From contig NZ_CANMAH010000011.1 of NCBI RefSeq assembly GCF_947495825.1, forward strand, positions 62,001 to 126,000: 64,000 nt of DNA, given 5' to 3'. This DNA is from an uncultured Psychrobacter sp. (lineage in GTDB: Bacteria; Pseudomonadota; Gammaproteobacteria; Pseudomonadales; Moraxellaceae). The stretch's first letter is position 1, and every line of letters begins with the position of its first letter. Below, in pieces: positions 48,181 to 57,995 of the stretch. The position numbers were made by a program, and so were the translations under genes. Under the pieces are notes generated by a model. That model did not search any database and was not told the DNA's origin. It saw only the letters and a list, made by a program, of their open reading frames with translations.

Positions 48181-48222
48181 ACAAACAAAAGCCCCCAACG
48201 ATAACGTCAGAGGCTTTTTTGT
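48181..48222 (-). terminator. Terminator after gyrA
   Basis: aaaagcccccaacg pairs with cgtcagaggctttt. As minus-strand RNA three positions become G.U pairs, whereas as plus-strand RNA they are mismatches, so it acts on the minus strand. T-rich sequence follows. It lies about 60 bases after the gyrA stop and shares the block acaaaagcc with the terminator at 46841. Confidence 0.85.
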
Positions 48223-48281
48223 AGAAAAGTTACAAAGAACTAAACTAAAAAGCTATTCAACTAGACATCCATTCGTTCCGC

Positions 48282-51047
48282 TTACTCTTCATCGATAACG
48301 TCATTGCTATCATTTGCTGTACTATCATCCAATGTATGATCATTTGCAATATCAATAGACTCGCTTATGTCAGTATTCGCTGTATCGTCAGTTGTACTAC
48401 CTGTATTCACTTGCTCTTCTGACTCAAACGTTCCGTCTTGTTTCATTGCATCAATTAGCTCATTGTCATTGTCTTCGTGCTCAACGCGTGCCATTGCTAC
48501 CAGTTTTTCATCTTTAGATAACCGAATAAGGGTCACACCTTGAGTATTACGGCCCGCACTTGCAACATGTTCTACTGGCGTCCGTACAAGCGTACCTTTG
48601 TCTGAGATTAGAATGATATCATCTTCAGGTTCAACCTTTGTGGCACGTACTAAAGCGCCATTACGTTGACTGGTCTTGATGGCGATAACACCACCGCCGC
48701 CACGATTTTGCGTATTAAATTCATCAATAAAGGTACGCTTACCAAAGCCATTTTCACAAGCAATCAGGATCTCACGCACATCATCTTCAATGACAACTAA
48801 TGACTTGATAAATTCATCATCAGCGAGACGCATACCGCGAACACCTTTTGCTGTACGGCCCATTGAGCGTGCATCGTTTTCATCAAAACGGATGGCTTTA
48901 CCACTTGAAGCAAACAGCATGACATCTTGGCTACCATTGGTAATGCGCGCGCTTACTAATTTGTCACCGTCATCTAAACCAATCGCAATCAGACCATTAG
49001 AGCGAATGTTGGCAAACTGCTCAAGCTCTACCCGCTTCACTGTGCCATTGGCTGTGGCAAAGAATACAAAATGGCCAGTTACCTCGGACGTGGTCTGCGG
49101 TATTGGTAAAATAGTCGTCACCGTTTCATCACCATTTAGACCGATCAGATTAACCAGAGGACGACCACGAGAGCCGCGACTAGCAATAGGTACTTCAAAA
49201 CCGCGTAAACTAAAGACACGTCCAGTATCAGTAAAGCACAGTACTGTTGCATGCGTCGAGGTCACGACTAAATGATCAATCACATCATCTTCTTTCATCG
49301 CGGTTGCAGACTTACCTTTGCCGCCACGTTTTTGCGCGACATAATCATCAATCGGCTGAGTCTTAGCGTAGCCCGTGCGTGACACAGTCATGACGACGGT
49401 CTGTTCAGGAATGAGATCTTCACGGTTAAAGTCAGTACGTGAATCAATAATATCGGTACGGCGCTCATCACCAAAATTATCACGGATTTCAATCAGCTCA
49501 TTAGAGATGATGGCCATCAGCTTATCAAAGTCGCCAAGGATAGACTCTAAGTGAGCAATCTCACGTAACAGATCTTGATATTCTTCGGTCAGTTTGTCCT
49601 GCTCAAGACCTGTCAAACGATGCAACTGCATGTCTAAAATTGCATTGACCTGTTCAAGCGATAAACGATAATGCTGCTCACCTTGTCTCTGCCCTTCGAT
49701 TAAACCAAACGGCGCTTTTGGATCTTCACCCTCAATGAATTCTGGCCGTACTGACTGACTACCAGCAGCTGTTAGCATTGCAACGACACTACCTGAGCCC
49801 CACGTATTATTGAGTAAGCTCTCACGTGCCATACCACGGTTTGCAGACGCTTTAATCGCAGCAATGATCTCATCAATGTTCGCGAGTGCAACGGTTAGAC
49901 CTTCGAGCAGGTGTCCACGTACGCGAGCTTTGTTTAGCTCATAAATCGTACGGCGTGTCACTACTTCTTGACGGTGGCGCACAAAAGCAGCAATCAACTG
50001 ACGCAGTGTCAGTAATTTTGGCTGACCATTATCCAGCGCCACCATGTTGATACTAAAGCTTGTTTCCAGTGGTGTTTGGAGAAATAGGTTATTTACGATA
50101 ACCTCAGCAGTCTCACCGCGGCGCAAATCAATGGCGATACGCATACCTTCTTTATCAGACTCATCTCGTATCTCAGTGATGCCCTCGATTTTTTTGTCAC
50201 GGACAAGCTCTGCAATACGTTCAATGAGTTTTGCTTTATTGGTCTGATAAGGAACTTCAGTGAAGACGATACGTTCACGGTCACGGTTGACACCAGTATC
50301 GCTCATTGGCTCAATGATATAACGACCGCGCACATGTAGACGGCCTTTACCCGTACGATAAGCATCTAAAATACCTGCGCGGCCGTAGATGATACCACCT
50401 GTAGGGAAGTCAGGACCTGATATATGCGTCATCAACTCTTCAGCTGAGACTTGCGGGTTCTCTGCATAAGCCAAGCATGCATTGATGACTTCGGTTAAAT
50501 TGTGCGGTGCCATGTTGGTTGCCATGCCGACTGCGATACCTGTCGCACCATTAACGAGCAAATTAGGAATGCGCGCAGGCAAGACACTTGGCATGCGCTC
50601 AGAGCCATCGTAGTTATCTTCCCAATCAACTGTGTCCTTATCTAAATCGGCAAGCATCTGATGGGTAAGCTTGGTCATACGTACTTCGGTATAACGCATG
50701 GCAGCCGGAGGATCATCATCGATCGAACCAAAGTTACCTTGACCATCAACCATCGGATAACGCAAGCTAAAGTCCTGCGCCATACGTACAATCGCATCAT
50801 AAACCGCACTATCACCGTGTGGGTGATATTTACCAATGACGTCGCCGACCACACGCGCTGACTTCTTATAAGGCTTATTATAATCATTAGACAGTACGTG
50901 CATGGCATACATCACGCGGCGGTGTACTGGTTTGAACCCATCACGCACATCAGGCAGCGCGCGCGAGACGATCACGCTCATCGCATAATCCAAATAGGAT
51001 TGCTTTAATTCATCCACGATGGCAATAGGACTGATCGAGTCGCTCAT
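48282..51047 (-). CDS. gyrA: DNA gyrase subunit A
   Basis: The frame opens at GTG 51065, but the ATG at 51047 has aaggag well spaced, giving 921 residues. The catalytic Tyr119 is in AMRYTEVR. The quinolone-resistance region reads [12 protein letters not shown], with Ser80 and Asp84 equal to E. coli Ser83 and Asp87, so the sequence is wild type for the main resistance sites. The GyrA box is present as QKRGGKG, and the C-terminal beta-pinwheel follows. The last about 60 residues are a long acidic Ser/Thr/Asp tail. GyrA with GyrB introduces negative supercoils. Confidence 0.98.
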   Translation of the reverse strand: MSDSISPIAIVDELKQSYLDYAMSVIVSRALPDVRDGFKPVHRRVMYAMHVLSNDYNKPYKKSARVVGDVIGKYHPHGDSAVYDAIVRMAQDFSLRYPMVDGQGNFGSIDDDPPAAMRYTEVRMTKLTHQMLADLDKDTVDWEDNYDGSERMPSVLPARIPNLLVNGATGIAVGMATNMAPHNLTEVINACLAYAENPQVSAEELMTHISGPDFPTGGIIYGRAGILDAYRTGKGRLHVRGRYIIEPMSDTGVNRDRERIVFTEVPYQTNKAKLIERIAELVRDKKIEGITEIRDESDKEGMRIAIDLRRGETAEVIVNNLFLQTPLETSFSINMVALDNGQPKLLTLRQLIAAFVRHRQEVVTRRTIYELNKARVRGHLLEGLTVALANIDEIIAAIKASANRGMARESLLNNTWGSGSVVAMLTAAGSQSVRPEFIEGEDPKAPFGLIEGQRQGEQHYRLSLEQVNAILDMQLHRLTGLEQDKLTEEYQDLLREIAHLESILGDFDKLMAIISNELIEIRDNFGDERRTDIIDSRTDFNREDLIPEQTVVMTVSRTGYAKTQPIDDYVAQKRGGKGKSATAMKEDDVIDHLVVTSTHATVLCFTDTGRVFSLRGFEVPIASRGSRGRPLVNLIGLNGDETVTTILPIPQTTSEVTGHFVFFATANGTVKRVELEQFANIRSNGLIAIGLDDGDKLVSARITNGSQDVMLFASSGKAIRFDENDARSMGRTAKGVRGMRLADDEFIKSLVVIEDDVREILIACENGFGKRTFIDEFNTQNRGGGGVIAIKTSQRNGALVRATKVEPEDDIILISDKGTLVRTPVEHVASAGRNTQGVTLIRLSKDEKLVAMARVEHEDNDNELIDAMKQDGTFESEEQVNTGSTTDDTANTDISESIDIANDHTLDDSTANDSNDVIDEE

Positions 51048-51429
51048 ATACACTCCTTCACTCACATTCTTTTTCTAGCATTTGACTCAGTTGAAGACGC
51101 TCATAATCATACAAAAATAAAGGCGCATAAAAGCATCAATATTAACGATAAACAAACTATAAAAAGCATCATCAAGCGTGTAAAACAGTAAGAAAACAGT
51201 GATAGTTTTAAGGTTTAATAAAAGAAGCTATTTTAGCACAAATTTGCTGATTTAGGGGCATTTCACGGTCATTAAAATCTAGTAAAAATGACGTTTGAGC
51301 GTTCATAACAGTATTTGTTTTTTAACGATAAAACAAAAAAACCACACCTAAGTAGATGCAGTTTTTATGCGTTTTTTATCATCGTTTATTCATCGTCTAC
51401 GTGTGAACAAATCTATTACGTGCGTCCTA
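51048..51429. other. gyrA promoter region and end of the lipoprotein-hydrolase gene
   Basis: 382 bp with no gene. On the minus strand an extended -10 (TGC TAAAAT, hexamer 51235-51230) could drive gyrA with a leader of about 180 bases. The upstream gene's terminator is at 51338-51366. Confidence 0.45.
51338..51370 (-). terminator. Terminator after the lipoprotein hydrolase gene
   Basis: aaactgca pairs with tgtggttt on the minus strand (two G.U pairs), followed by seven T residues. It lies about 65 bases past the stop at 51430. Confidence 0.65.
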
Positions 51430-53172
51430 TTATGATTGTCTAAAGTTTTGCTCAAAGAACTCACGCGCAGCTTGAGTACAAGAGGCGCTAGCTAATCCGC
51501 CATGATAGCTGGCAAGTACCGCAGCGCTTGCTGCTTGTGTTAGCAACTCTGGGTCGGTGACTCCTGCTGACTGCGCATCTGCAATAGCCTGATTCTGAAC
51601 TGCCGTCAAAGTCGTGGCAAATCTATTTTGGATATTATCGATTGTATCTGTATTCATCCAAGCGTTGCTCATAGCAGCACTGCCGATCGATGTCACTGTG
51701 TTTTGATCACGATCATCATCATTGGTTGCGTCCACATCTAATACAGTAATGTTTAGACTGGCAGCTGGACTCATACTCGCTTGTTGCAGTATCGCCGACA
51801 TAGAGCCTGTATTTAGGTCATAGTATACGGTTGGATCTTGATTACCACCGCATATTAGCGTTGGTATTTTGGGAATATAACCACGTAGATCATTAGCTTT
51901 TAGGGCTTTACGTAAGTTGTTTTGTGGACTGTCTGCTGGAAGCGCACCCGTTCCAGCAAGCAGACTATCAGGATTTTGTAGCGCATCAGCTACATAAGTG
52001 GTGCGAAAATCCGTTTTGATAAGATAGTTATCATCCGCAAATCCCAAGAACGCAAAAGGGACAGTCGGTGGCGGTAACATATCAAGTGTAGGGTTGTTTT
52101 GGGGATTATCCTCAAACAATGCGTTATCTGGCAGCTTGTTAGCCGCGACCAGCTCTCCAAAGCTCAACAAGTTTGGTAGCTGAGTATTAGAATAATTTGT
52201 CGTAAAGATATCTGTGCTATTTCGATAGATGTTTTTATACTTTTTTTGCAGGCCTGTTGCCAATAGCGGTGCAAACCGAGTCGCGCCAATATTGACATTG
52301 CCTGAGAATATAGCGTCGCCAAAAGCCGCCAAAGCATAAGGTCCGGACGATGGCGCTATCGCTGTCACAGGTTTGCCTTGTTGCTCCAATAACCTTGCTG
52401 CGGCCATGGCCACATAGCCACCTTGTGAATATCCGCTAATAAACAGTTCACCAGAGTCGTCGATATTAGTGTACTTAGTATCATTGCTGCGCTGCTGCTT
52501 TTTGATTATCACACGCGCATTATCTAAGGCATCTACCATATCAGTCGACTGTTGATCTGCCACTAGGTAAGGATGATAATCAAGCTCAGAGTCATCATAT
52601 CCAGCATAGTTGGGCGCGACCACGATATAACCTTGCGCCGCAAAATTCGCGGCTATAAGGGTTGCCTCTGATCCTGCTGGATTTTGCGGATTACCTACTT
52701 GACTAAAATCGTAGGATTTTTCAGTAGTGGTGCCATGAGCATAGAGCAATATAGGTCGATCACCTTGACAGTCGGCACTATCACCACTTGGCAACATTAG
52801 CGCCGCTGTTGCATTGGTACGCTCGCCTGCAGCTCCCACTGTCGGATAGCTGACTTTTTCTATTTTGATGTCACACTTTGCAGCAGGTGTTGCAGTGCCC
52901 TCCAGACCAAAGCCACCATTTATCTGAGCTTTATTAAATTCGTTAACAGTCTGGACGGATGTAATATACTCAGTAGTGACCGTGGTGTCATCGTCTCCGC
53001 AGCCGGCCATCAGTAGTAAGCTACTTGCTACAGCGACTGATAGCACACATCGCACCATAGTTGGTTTGCATGATTTTGTTGGGTTACTAATAGAGTTTGT
53101 TTGCTGAACACCCATAGAAGTGACTGGAGCGATCTTGCTATCTTTATTAAGGTTGGATTCAAGTTTAGACAT
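51430..53172 (-). CDS. Lipoprotein alpha/beta hydrolase (secretory lipase-like)
   Basis: The frame opens at 53232, but the ATG at 53172 has aaggat before it, giving 580 residues. A hydrophobic segment beginning MVRCVLSVAVASSLLLMAGC ends in a lipobox, although the signal is preceded by about 38 polar residues, so MVRCVL could be the true start. The hydrolase domain has LYAHGTTTEKSY (oxyanion region), the nucleophile elbow SGYSQGGYVAM, and a later LICGGNQDPTVYY with the probable acid residue. This resembles fungal/bacterial secretory lipases. It is the only gene of its unit. Confidence 0.82.
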   Translation of the reverse strand: MSKLESNLNKDSKIAPVTSMGVQQTNSISNPTKSCKPTMVRCVLSVAVASSLLLMAGCGDDDTTVTTEYITSVQTVNEFNKAQINGGFGLEGTATPAAKCDIKIEKVSYPTVGAAGERTNATAALMLPSGDSADCQGDRPILLYAHGTTTEKSYDFSQVGNPQNPAGSEATLIAANFAAQGYIVVAPNYAGYDDSELDYHPYLVADQQSTDMVDALDNARVIIKKQQRSNDTKYTNIDDSGELFISGYSQGGYVAMAAARLLEQQGKPVTAIAPSSGPYALAAFGDAIFSGNVNIGATRFAPLLATGLQKKYKNIYRNSTDIFTTNYSNTQLPNLLSFGELVAANKLPDNALFEDNPQNNPTLDMLPPPTVPFAFLGFADDNYLIKTDFRTTYVADALQNPDSLLAGTGALPADSPQNNLRKALKANDLRGYIPKIPTLICGGNQDPTVYYDLNTGSMSAILQQASMSPAASLNITVLDVDATNDDDRDQNTVTSIGSAAMSNAWMNTDTIDNIQNRFATTLTAVQNQAIADAQSAGVTDPELLTQAASAAVLASYHGGLASASCTQAAREFFEQNFRQS

Positions 53173-53520
53173 AATTGCTATCCTTAGCAGTGATAAAGCG
53201 AAAATTGTCAGACGTCCTTGGCAGTTGACCAAAACCTACTTTATATAGAGATAACATAACTATTGTTATCTCTTATACTCTATTGTTTATACCGTAAACG
53301 GTGACGAAAAGCTACCGAAAACCATGTAATCTGCTGTCACACAATTACTTGTTAATTGCCCATATCTGATGCATACACTCAGACCAAAATTTGACGCTGA
53401 TGACATGAAAATTAAGGTTATGGTAGACAAAAAATTTCTACTCGTTACACTACCCTCTTATATTATAAGTCCTTGTTATAATCTTTCTTATTAATCCCTA
53501 TAAAATAGGCATTTATCGTT
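53173..53520. other. Divergent control region with a 9-7-9 inverted repeat
   Basis: 348 bp without a gene. gagataaca (53248-53256) and tgttatctc (53264-53272) form a perfect inverted repeat with a seven-base spacer, about 75 bases upstream of the lipoprotein hydrolase gene. It has the form of a dimeric-regulator operator. The remaining sequence is AT-rich and unremarkable. Confidence 0.45.
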
Positions 53521-53796
53521 ATGGATATCATCCTTGTTATTGTCTGGATTTTGGCTATGATACTGTACAGTTTTTCTAGTGACTACGCTGTCAGCTTTCC
53601 AAACCATCATTATCGCGCGCTACCCTTTGTGCGCTGGGGCTCACTACTGATTGCGATGGTGTTATCTGGTTACTTAGCACAAGCCTACCAAGACAACTTA
53701 CAAGGCAATGGTATTTGGGTGTTTATTGTCGTGGTGTTTGTCATTATCACCTTAGCAAAACTGGTATTCAAATGGGTTATTAATAGACGACGATAA
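53521..53796 (+). CDS. Small polytopic membrane protein of unknown function
   Basis: 91 residues with three hydrophobic segments (about 3-17, 37-54 and 66-85) and a basic C terminus WVINRRR. The loop between the first two helices reads SDYAVSFPNHHYRALPFVRWG. The family is not recognised. The start has no strong ribosome binding site. It is followed 68 bases later by cmoM on the same strand, so the two may be cotranscribed, but nothing links their functions. Confidence 0.65.
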   Translation: MDIILVIVWILAMILYSFSSDYAVSFPNHHYRALPFVRWGSLLIAMVLSGYLAQAYQDNLQGNGIWVFIVVVFVIITLAKLVFKWVINRRR

Positions 53797-53864
53797 AGCC
53801 AATGACAATTGCTACATCCATAAAACATCACCTTCTACAACCATAAATAGCAGACTCAAAAGTA

Positions 53865-54707
53865 ATGATAAATGATGACAACCAATTGACAGCACTAAAC
53901 GATGAACGTACCGACCGCAGCTTCGATGCGATTGCCGATCATTTTGAAAAAAAGGTGTATGGTGGTTTAAAGGGTGATATCCGTCTGGCTGTCTTACGCC
54001 GTGACATCTTTGGTTATGTCAAACAGCTGAGTCAAAAGCTGGGACGAGCGTTGCGTATTTTAGATGTAGGCGCTGGGCTTGCCCAGATTGCAACAGAACT
54101 TGCTATTCAGGGTCATACAGTCGTCATCAATGACATATCTGCTAACATGATCGACAAAGCTAAAGCAAATGCAGAACAGACTGGTAAAAACCTCGATATA
54201 ACGTGGTATGTCTGCCCCTATCAGGCACTTGAAGCTAAACTAGCGACAAATTCTGCGGATAAATTTGATGTAATACTATGTCATGCGCTACTTGAATGGC
54301 TCGCAGACCCAAGAGCGGTGATGGACTTCTTTGACAAGCAGCTTGCGACTGATGGCATCTTGTCATTATGTTTTTATAATCCAGCAAGCTTTGACTATCG
54401 AAACTTGATCATGGGTAATTTTAATTTGCTTGATAAAGCTGATTATCAAGCGGACAATAACAAAAGTCTGACCCCCAATTATCCCGTTGCCAAGCAAGAA
54501 GTTGAGTCATGGTTACAACAACATGAGTATCAAATCGTATTAGAGAGTGGTCTGCGCGTATTTCATGACTATGCACCATTAAAGCGTGGCGGACATAACG
54601 ACCCTGAGGCAGTCATTAGAATGGAACTACGCTACTCACAACAAGAGCCTTATAAATGGCTTGGTCGTTATTTGCATATAATGGCAACTCAAAAAACTGA
54701 GCTGTAA
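53865..54707 (+). CDS. cmoM: tRNA 5-carboxymethoxyuridine methyltransferase
   Basis: A 280-residue SAM-dependent methyltransferase (formerly SmtA) that methylates cmo5U-34 to mcmo5U in tRNAs reading wobble codons. Strong similarity to E. coli CmoM is visible: RSFDAIADHFEKKVYG near the N terminus, the SAM motif LRILDVGAGLAQIA, HALLEWLADPRAV, LSLCFYNPASF and ETRY-like LRYSQQEPYKWLGRYLHI at the end. The tRNA-Leu(UAG) in this window is a member of the class that can carry cmo5U-type changes. Confidence 0.92.
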   Translation: MINDDNQLTALNDERTDRSFDAIADHFEKKVYGGLKGDIRLAVLRRDIFGYVKQLSQKLGRALRILDVGAGLAQIATELAIQGHTVVINDISANMIDKAKANAEQTGKNLDITWYVCPYQALEAKLATNSADKFDVILCHALLEWLADPRAVMDFFDKQLATDGILSLCFYNPASFDYRNLIMGNFNLLDKADYQADNNKSLTPNYPVAKQEVESWLQQHEYQIVLESGLRVFHDYAPLKRGGHNDPEAVIRMELRYSQQEPYKWLGRYLHIMATQKTEL

Positions 54708-54810
54708 TAGCCGTCTTCTCGCAGCTTTCTTATCATATTGAAAATATGAATTAATCGTAATATTGATTAGTAACAATTATGGCTTTGTTTTTATAGCCTT
54801 GTGTCTATAA

Positions 54811-56115
54811 CTATGTCTCTTCGGCTCTAGTTGATCTATCATATTCTGACCAAGTAGTGGCGTTAATCTCTTTTTCATCAAACACGACCACATGTTCTAA
54901 CAACGGTAGTATGCCAATATGTGATCCAATCTCATGATTGTGATGGCTTGCGACTAAGGACAAAACCGTCTGTCCATCATCAAGTTGCAAACGATATAAA
55001 TAGTTGGCACCGCGAAACACACGTCCGATTACTAATGCCGTCTGCGTACTGTCATCATCATGAATAATGTCGTCAGGACGCACCAGTACTTTGATCGGAG
55101 TACCATTAGGATAATCATATTCGCAGTACTGCGGTTGTCCCAATTCATCATAGACTTCCATACGTCGATAGATATCACCAAGCGCGGTCTCTACGTGCCC
55201 CTCTTTGATGATTCCATCTATCATCGCTCCTTCACCAACGAACTCAGCAACGAATGGACTGATTGGCTCATGGTATAGCTCACTTGGCGTGGCCCACTGT
55301 ACCAGCTTACCTCTATGCATCACCCCTACTTTGTCTGCAATCGCAAAGGCTTCGTTTTGATCATGAGTCACCAGTATCGCTGTGGTGTTGGTACGCTTAA
55401 GAATATCACGTACATTCATCGCCAGTGATTCGCGCAGCACTACATCAAGATTAGAAAATGGCTCATCAAGTAACAACAATTGAGGCTTGGGCGCTAAGGC
55501 GCGGGCTAAAGCAACTCTCTGCTGCTGACCGCCTGAAAGCTCACTTGGACGCTTGTTGGCATGCTCAGTTAATTCAACCAAATTTAACATCTCAGTCACG
55601 CGTGCTTTTTTGTCAGCGGCTGACCAACTGTTTAGACCAAAAGCAATGTTTTTTGCCACACTTAGATGTCCAAATAATGCATAGTCTTGAAACACCATCC
55701 CCATACCGCGCTTAGCTGGCGCAACGGCAAAAGATGTGCGTGCTGTCTGTTCTGTTAGACGCTGACCATTTAAGCTAATAAAGCCTTGGCGCGTAGGCTC
55801 TAGCCCAGCGATGGCACGTAACGCTGTGGTTTTACCGCAGCCACTATAGCCCAAAAAGCAACCAATCTCCCCTTGCTGCAGCGTTAGAGACATCTTATCA
55901 ACGACAGTGGTATCATCATAACCGACGACTAAACCTTTAACATCAAGATAAGGCTTATCTTGCGTCTTTATCGATTCATGCTGCTTGGACTGCGGCATAA
56001 TAACTGCACAGGTAGAGGCTTGCCTAATATTGGTAGGCATGACTTTTTTGCCCGTAGGTTTTGGTCTGGATTGATCTGTTCGGTCTGCTGAGTCTTTGAT
56101 CAGGTCGGTATGCAT
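54811..56115 (-). CDS. fbpC: Ferric-iron ABC transporter ATP-binding protein
   Basis: A 434-residue ATPase from the ATG at 56115 (the frame opens at TTG 56127). Motifs: Walker A GYSGCGKTT, signature LSGGQQQRVALARAL, Walker B LLLLDEPFSNLD, and a C-terminal TOBE-type domain. The first about 60 residues are a polar extension not seen in other FbpC proteins; Met30 or Met42 could be the true start. It is the last gene of fbpA-fbpB-fbpC, in the normal order. It energises import of Fe(III) across the inner membrane. Confidence 0.88.
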   Translation of the reverse strand: MHTDLIKDSADRTDQSRPKPTGKKVMPTNIRQASTCAVIMPQSKQHESIKTQDKPYLDVKGLVVGYDDTTVVDKMSLTLQQGEIGCFLGYSGCGKTTALRAIAGLEPTRQGFISLNGQRLTEQTARTSFAVAPAKRGMGMVFQDYALFGHLSVAKNIAFGLNSWSAADKKARVTEMLNLVELTEHANKRPSELSGGQQQRVALARALAPKPQLLLLDEPFSNLDVVLRESLAMNVRDILKRTNTTAILVTHDQNEAFAIADKVGVMHRGKLVQWATPSELYHEPISPFVAEFVGEGAMIDGIIKEGHVETALGDIYRRMEVYDELGQPQYCEYDYPNGTPIKVLVRPDDIIHDDDSTQTALVIGRVFRGANYLYRLQLDDGQTVLSLVASHHNHEIGSHIGILPLLEHVVVFDEKEINATTWSEYDRSTRAEET

Positions 56116-56265
56116 AGATGTTACCAATGAGCGCTAGAGATAAAATAAGTGATACGACAAAAGCAATGATGAATGTTAATTGAATATAGCTATATATAGT
56201 ACGCTACAATACATAGTACATTAAATCAAAATGACGATATAGCAGATTTAAAGAGTATGGCCACG

Positions 56266-57942
56266 CTAGCTATTTTTGTCACTTTGACGTAGCAATATCC
56301 ATACTGGAATCAGTCCGACAAGTACGATAAGTAAGCTTGGTAACGCAGCCCTTGCCCACATCCCCTCACTAGTCATTTCAAACACGCGTACTGCCAGCGT
56401 ATCCCAGCCTTGACGCCGTGTCATAAGGGTAATCGGCATCTCTTTCATGACTTCCACAAAACCCATCAACAAAGCGGTCAACATGCCTGGTTTGAGTATT
56501 GGCAATACTACCTGACGCCAACGCTGTAAAGGACTGTCACTGAGTAGCTTTGCAGCCGCTTCTTGATTGACCGTTAAACGCTGTAGCTGACGATCGATAG
56601 GTTGGAAGCTGACCGTCATAAAGCGGGTTGAGAGCGCAAGTAGCATGACAATAACACTTCCTGATAGCACTTGCTTTGAGGTAATTCCGATAGCGATCAG
56701 CTGATTATCAAACCAAGCAATCGGAATAAAAATCCCTACGGCTAATACGGTGCCTGGTACGACATAACCCAAATTGGCTAAAGTAATCATCAGCTTCGTT
56801 GTTTTGTCAGAATATTGACGCTTAATCCACGCAATGATAATCGCAAGAAAAGCAATAAGTAGCGTCGTCATACTAGCAATCATCAAACTATTGATGACAA
56901 AATCAATATAACGTGCATCAAAATCTTGACGAAAATTCGTCGCTGTCCAATAGAACAGTTGTAAAAATGGTATGAGAAAGGCAATTGAAAATACGAGTGT
57001 ACACAGTAGCGTCATTGTAAGCTTTGCAGGTGTACTGGCCTCAAGACGGCGATTGCTCCCTTGGGTGACTGCATTGCCACGCCTTGCTTGCCAATACTGC
57101 TCAAACAATACCACAATAAATACCACGCCGATCAATAAAGCGGCTAATTGTGCTGCCGTGGTTAGACTAAAAAATCCAAACCATGCTTTATAAATAGCAG
57201 TGGTAAAGGTATCGACATTAAATACCGAGACGGCACCAAAATCTGCCAAAGTCTCCATCGTCGCTAACAATAACCCACCGATGATCCAAGGCAAAGCTTG
57301 CGGTAGAGCCAAGCGAAATAATACTCGACTACGACTAAGTCCCAGCATCTGACCTGCTTCTATCGCACGCCGACCTTGAGATAAAAACGCTTGTCTTGCC
57401 AGCAGATATACATAAGGATAAAACGCCAGTGACAATATTAGCCCAGCACCCCAAACATTACGTACCGAAGGTATCGCTGTGCTGATGCCCAAATCACGTA
57501 GTCCCGTCTGTAACGGCCCACTAAAATCAACCATTCCCACTGTCACAAACGCTAGCACATAAGCGGGCATGGCTAATGGCAACATTAGCGCCCACGAAAA
57601 AAACCGCTGTCCTGGGAAGCGGTACATACTCGTTAACCACGCCAATGCCGTACCAATACTACCAGCAATCACGGTCACCATAAGCAATAAGATGGCCGTA
57701 TTTTTGAGGACTTGCGGTAGCACATAATCTGTCATGTGCGACCAGATGTCCGCAACTGGCTGCGTCCATGCAAAAAGGACAATTAAAATTGGGATGAGCA
57801 TAAACGACGAAATCAGCCCTAAGACTGATTTTGAAATAATGCGCTTACCGACTATACGCTCTTGACGAACAACACGAGTGTCACTGGCAGGGCTATCTTT
57901 GACAGTACTGTCTTCACTAGCAGACGCTTTTGTCATTGTCAT
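56266..57942 (-). CDS. fbpB: Ferric-iron ABC transporter permease
   Basis: A 558-residue inner-membrane protein with about 12 transmembrane helices in two homologous halves, as expected for the fused FbpB type. Each half carries an EAA loop: EAGQMLGLSRSRVLFRLALPQ in the first, and EAAAKLLSDSPLQRWRQVVLP-like in the second, which contact FbpC. About 40 polar residues precede the first helix. It lies 53 bases after fbpA and 150 bp before fbpC, all on the same strand. Confidence 0.93.
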   Translation of the reverse strand: MTMTKASASEDSTVKDSPASDTRVVRQERIVGKRIISKSVLGLISSFMLIPILIVLFAWTQPVADIWSHMTDYVLPQVLKNTAILLLMVTVIAGSIGTALAWLTSMYRFPGQRFFSWALMLPLAMPAYVLAFVTVGMVDFSGPLQTGLRDLGISTAIPSVRNVWGAGLILSLAFYPYVYLLARQAFLSQGRRAIEAGQMLGLSRSRVLFRLALPQALPWIIGGLLLATMETLADFGAVSVFNVDTFTTAIYKAWFGFFSLTTAAQLAALLIGVVFIVVLFEQYWQARRGNAVTQGSNRRLEASTPAKLTMTLLCTLVFSIAFLIPFLQLFYWTATNFRQDFDARYIDFVINSLMIASMTTLLIAFLAIIIAWIKRQYSDKTTKLMITLANLGYVVPGTVLAVGIFIPIAWFDNQLIAIGITSKQVLSGSVIVMLLALSTRFMTVSFQPIDRQLQRLTVNQEAAAKLLSDSPLQRWRQVVLPILKPGMLTALLMGFVEVMKEMPITLMTRRQGWDTLAVRVFEMTSEGMWARAALPSLLIVLVGLIPVWILLRQSDKNS

Positions 57943-57995
57943 AATATAGATATTACCCTGTCAGACATGTATAAACCAAACTACCCAGTAACAGA

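Noticed and set aside
48676..49275. 199-residue open frame antisense to gyrA
   Set aside because: Lies wholly inside gyrA on the other strand; its composition mirrors the gyrA codon pattern and it has no ribosome binding site or neighbours.
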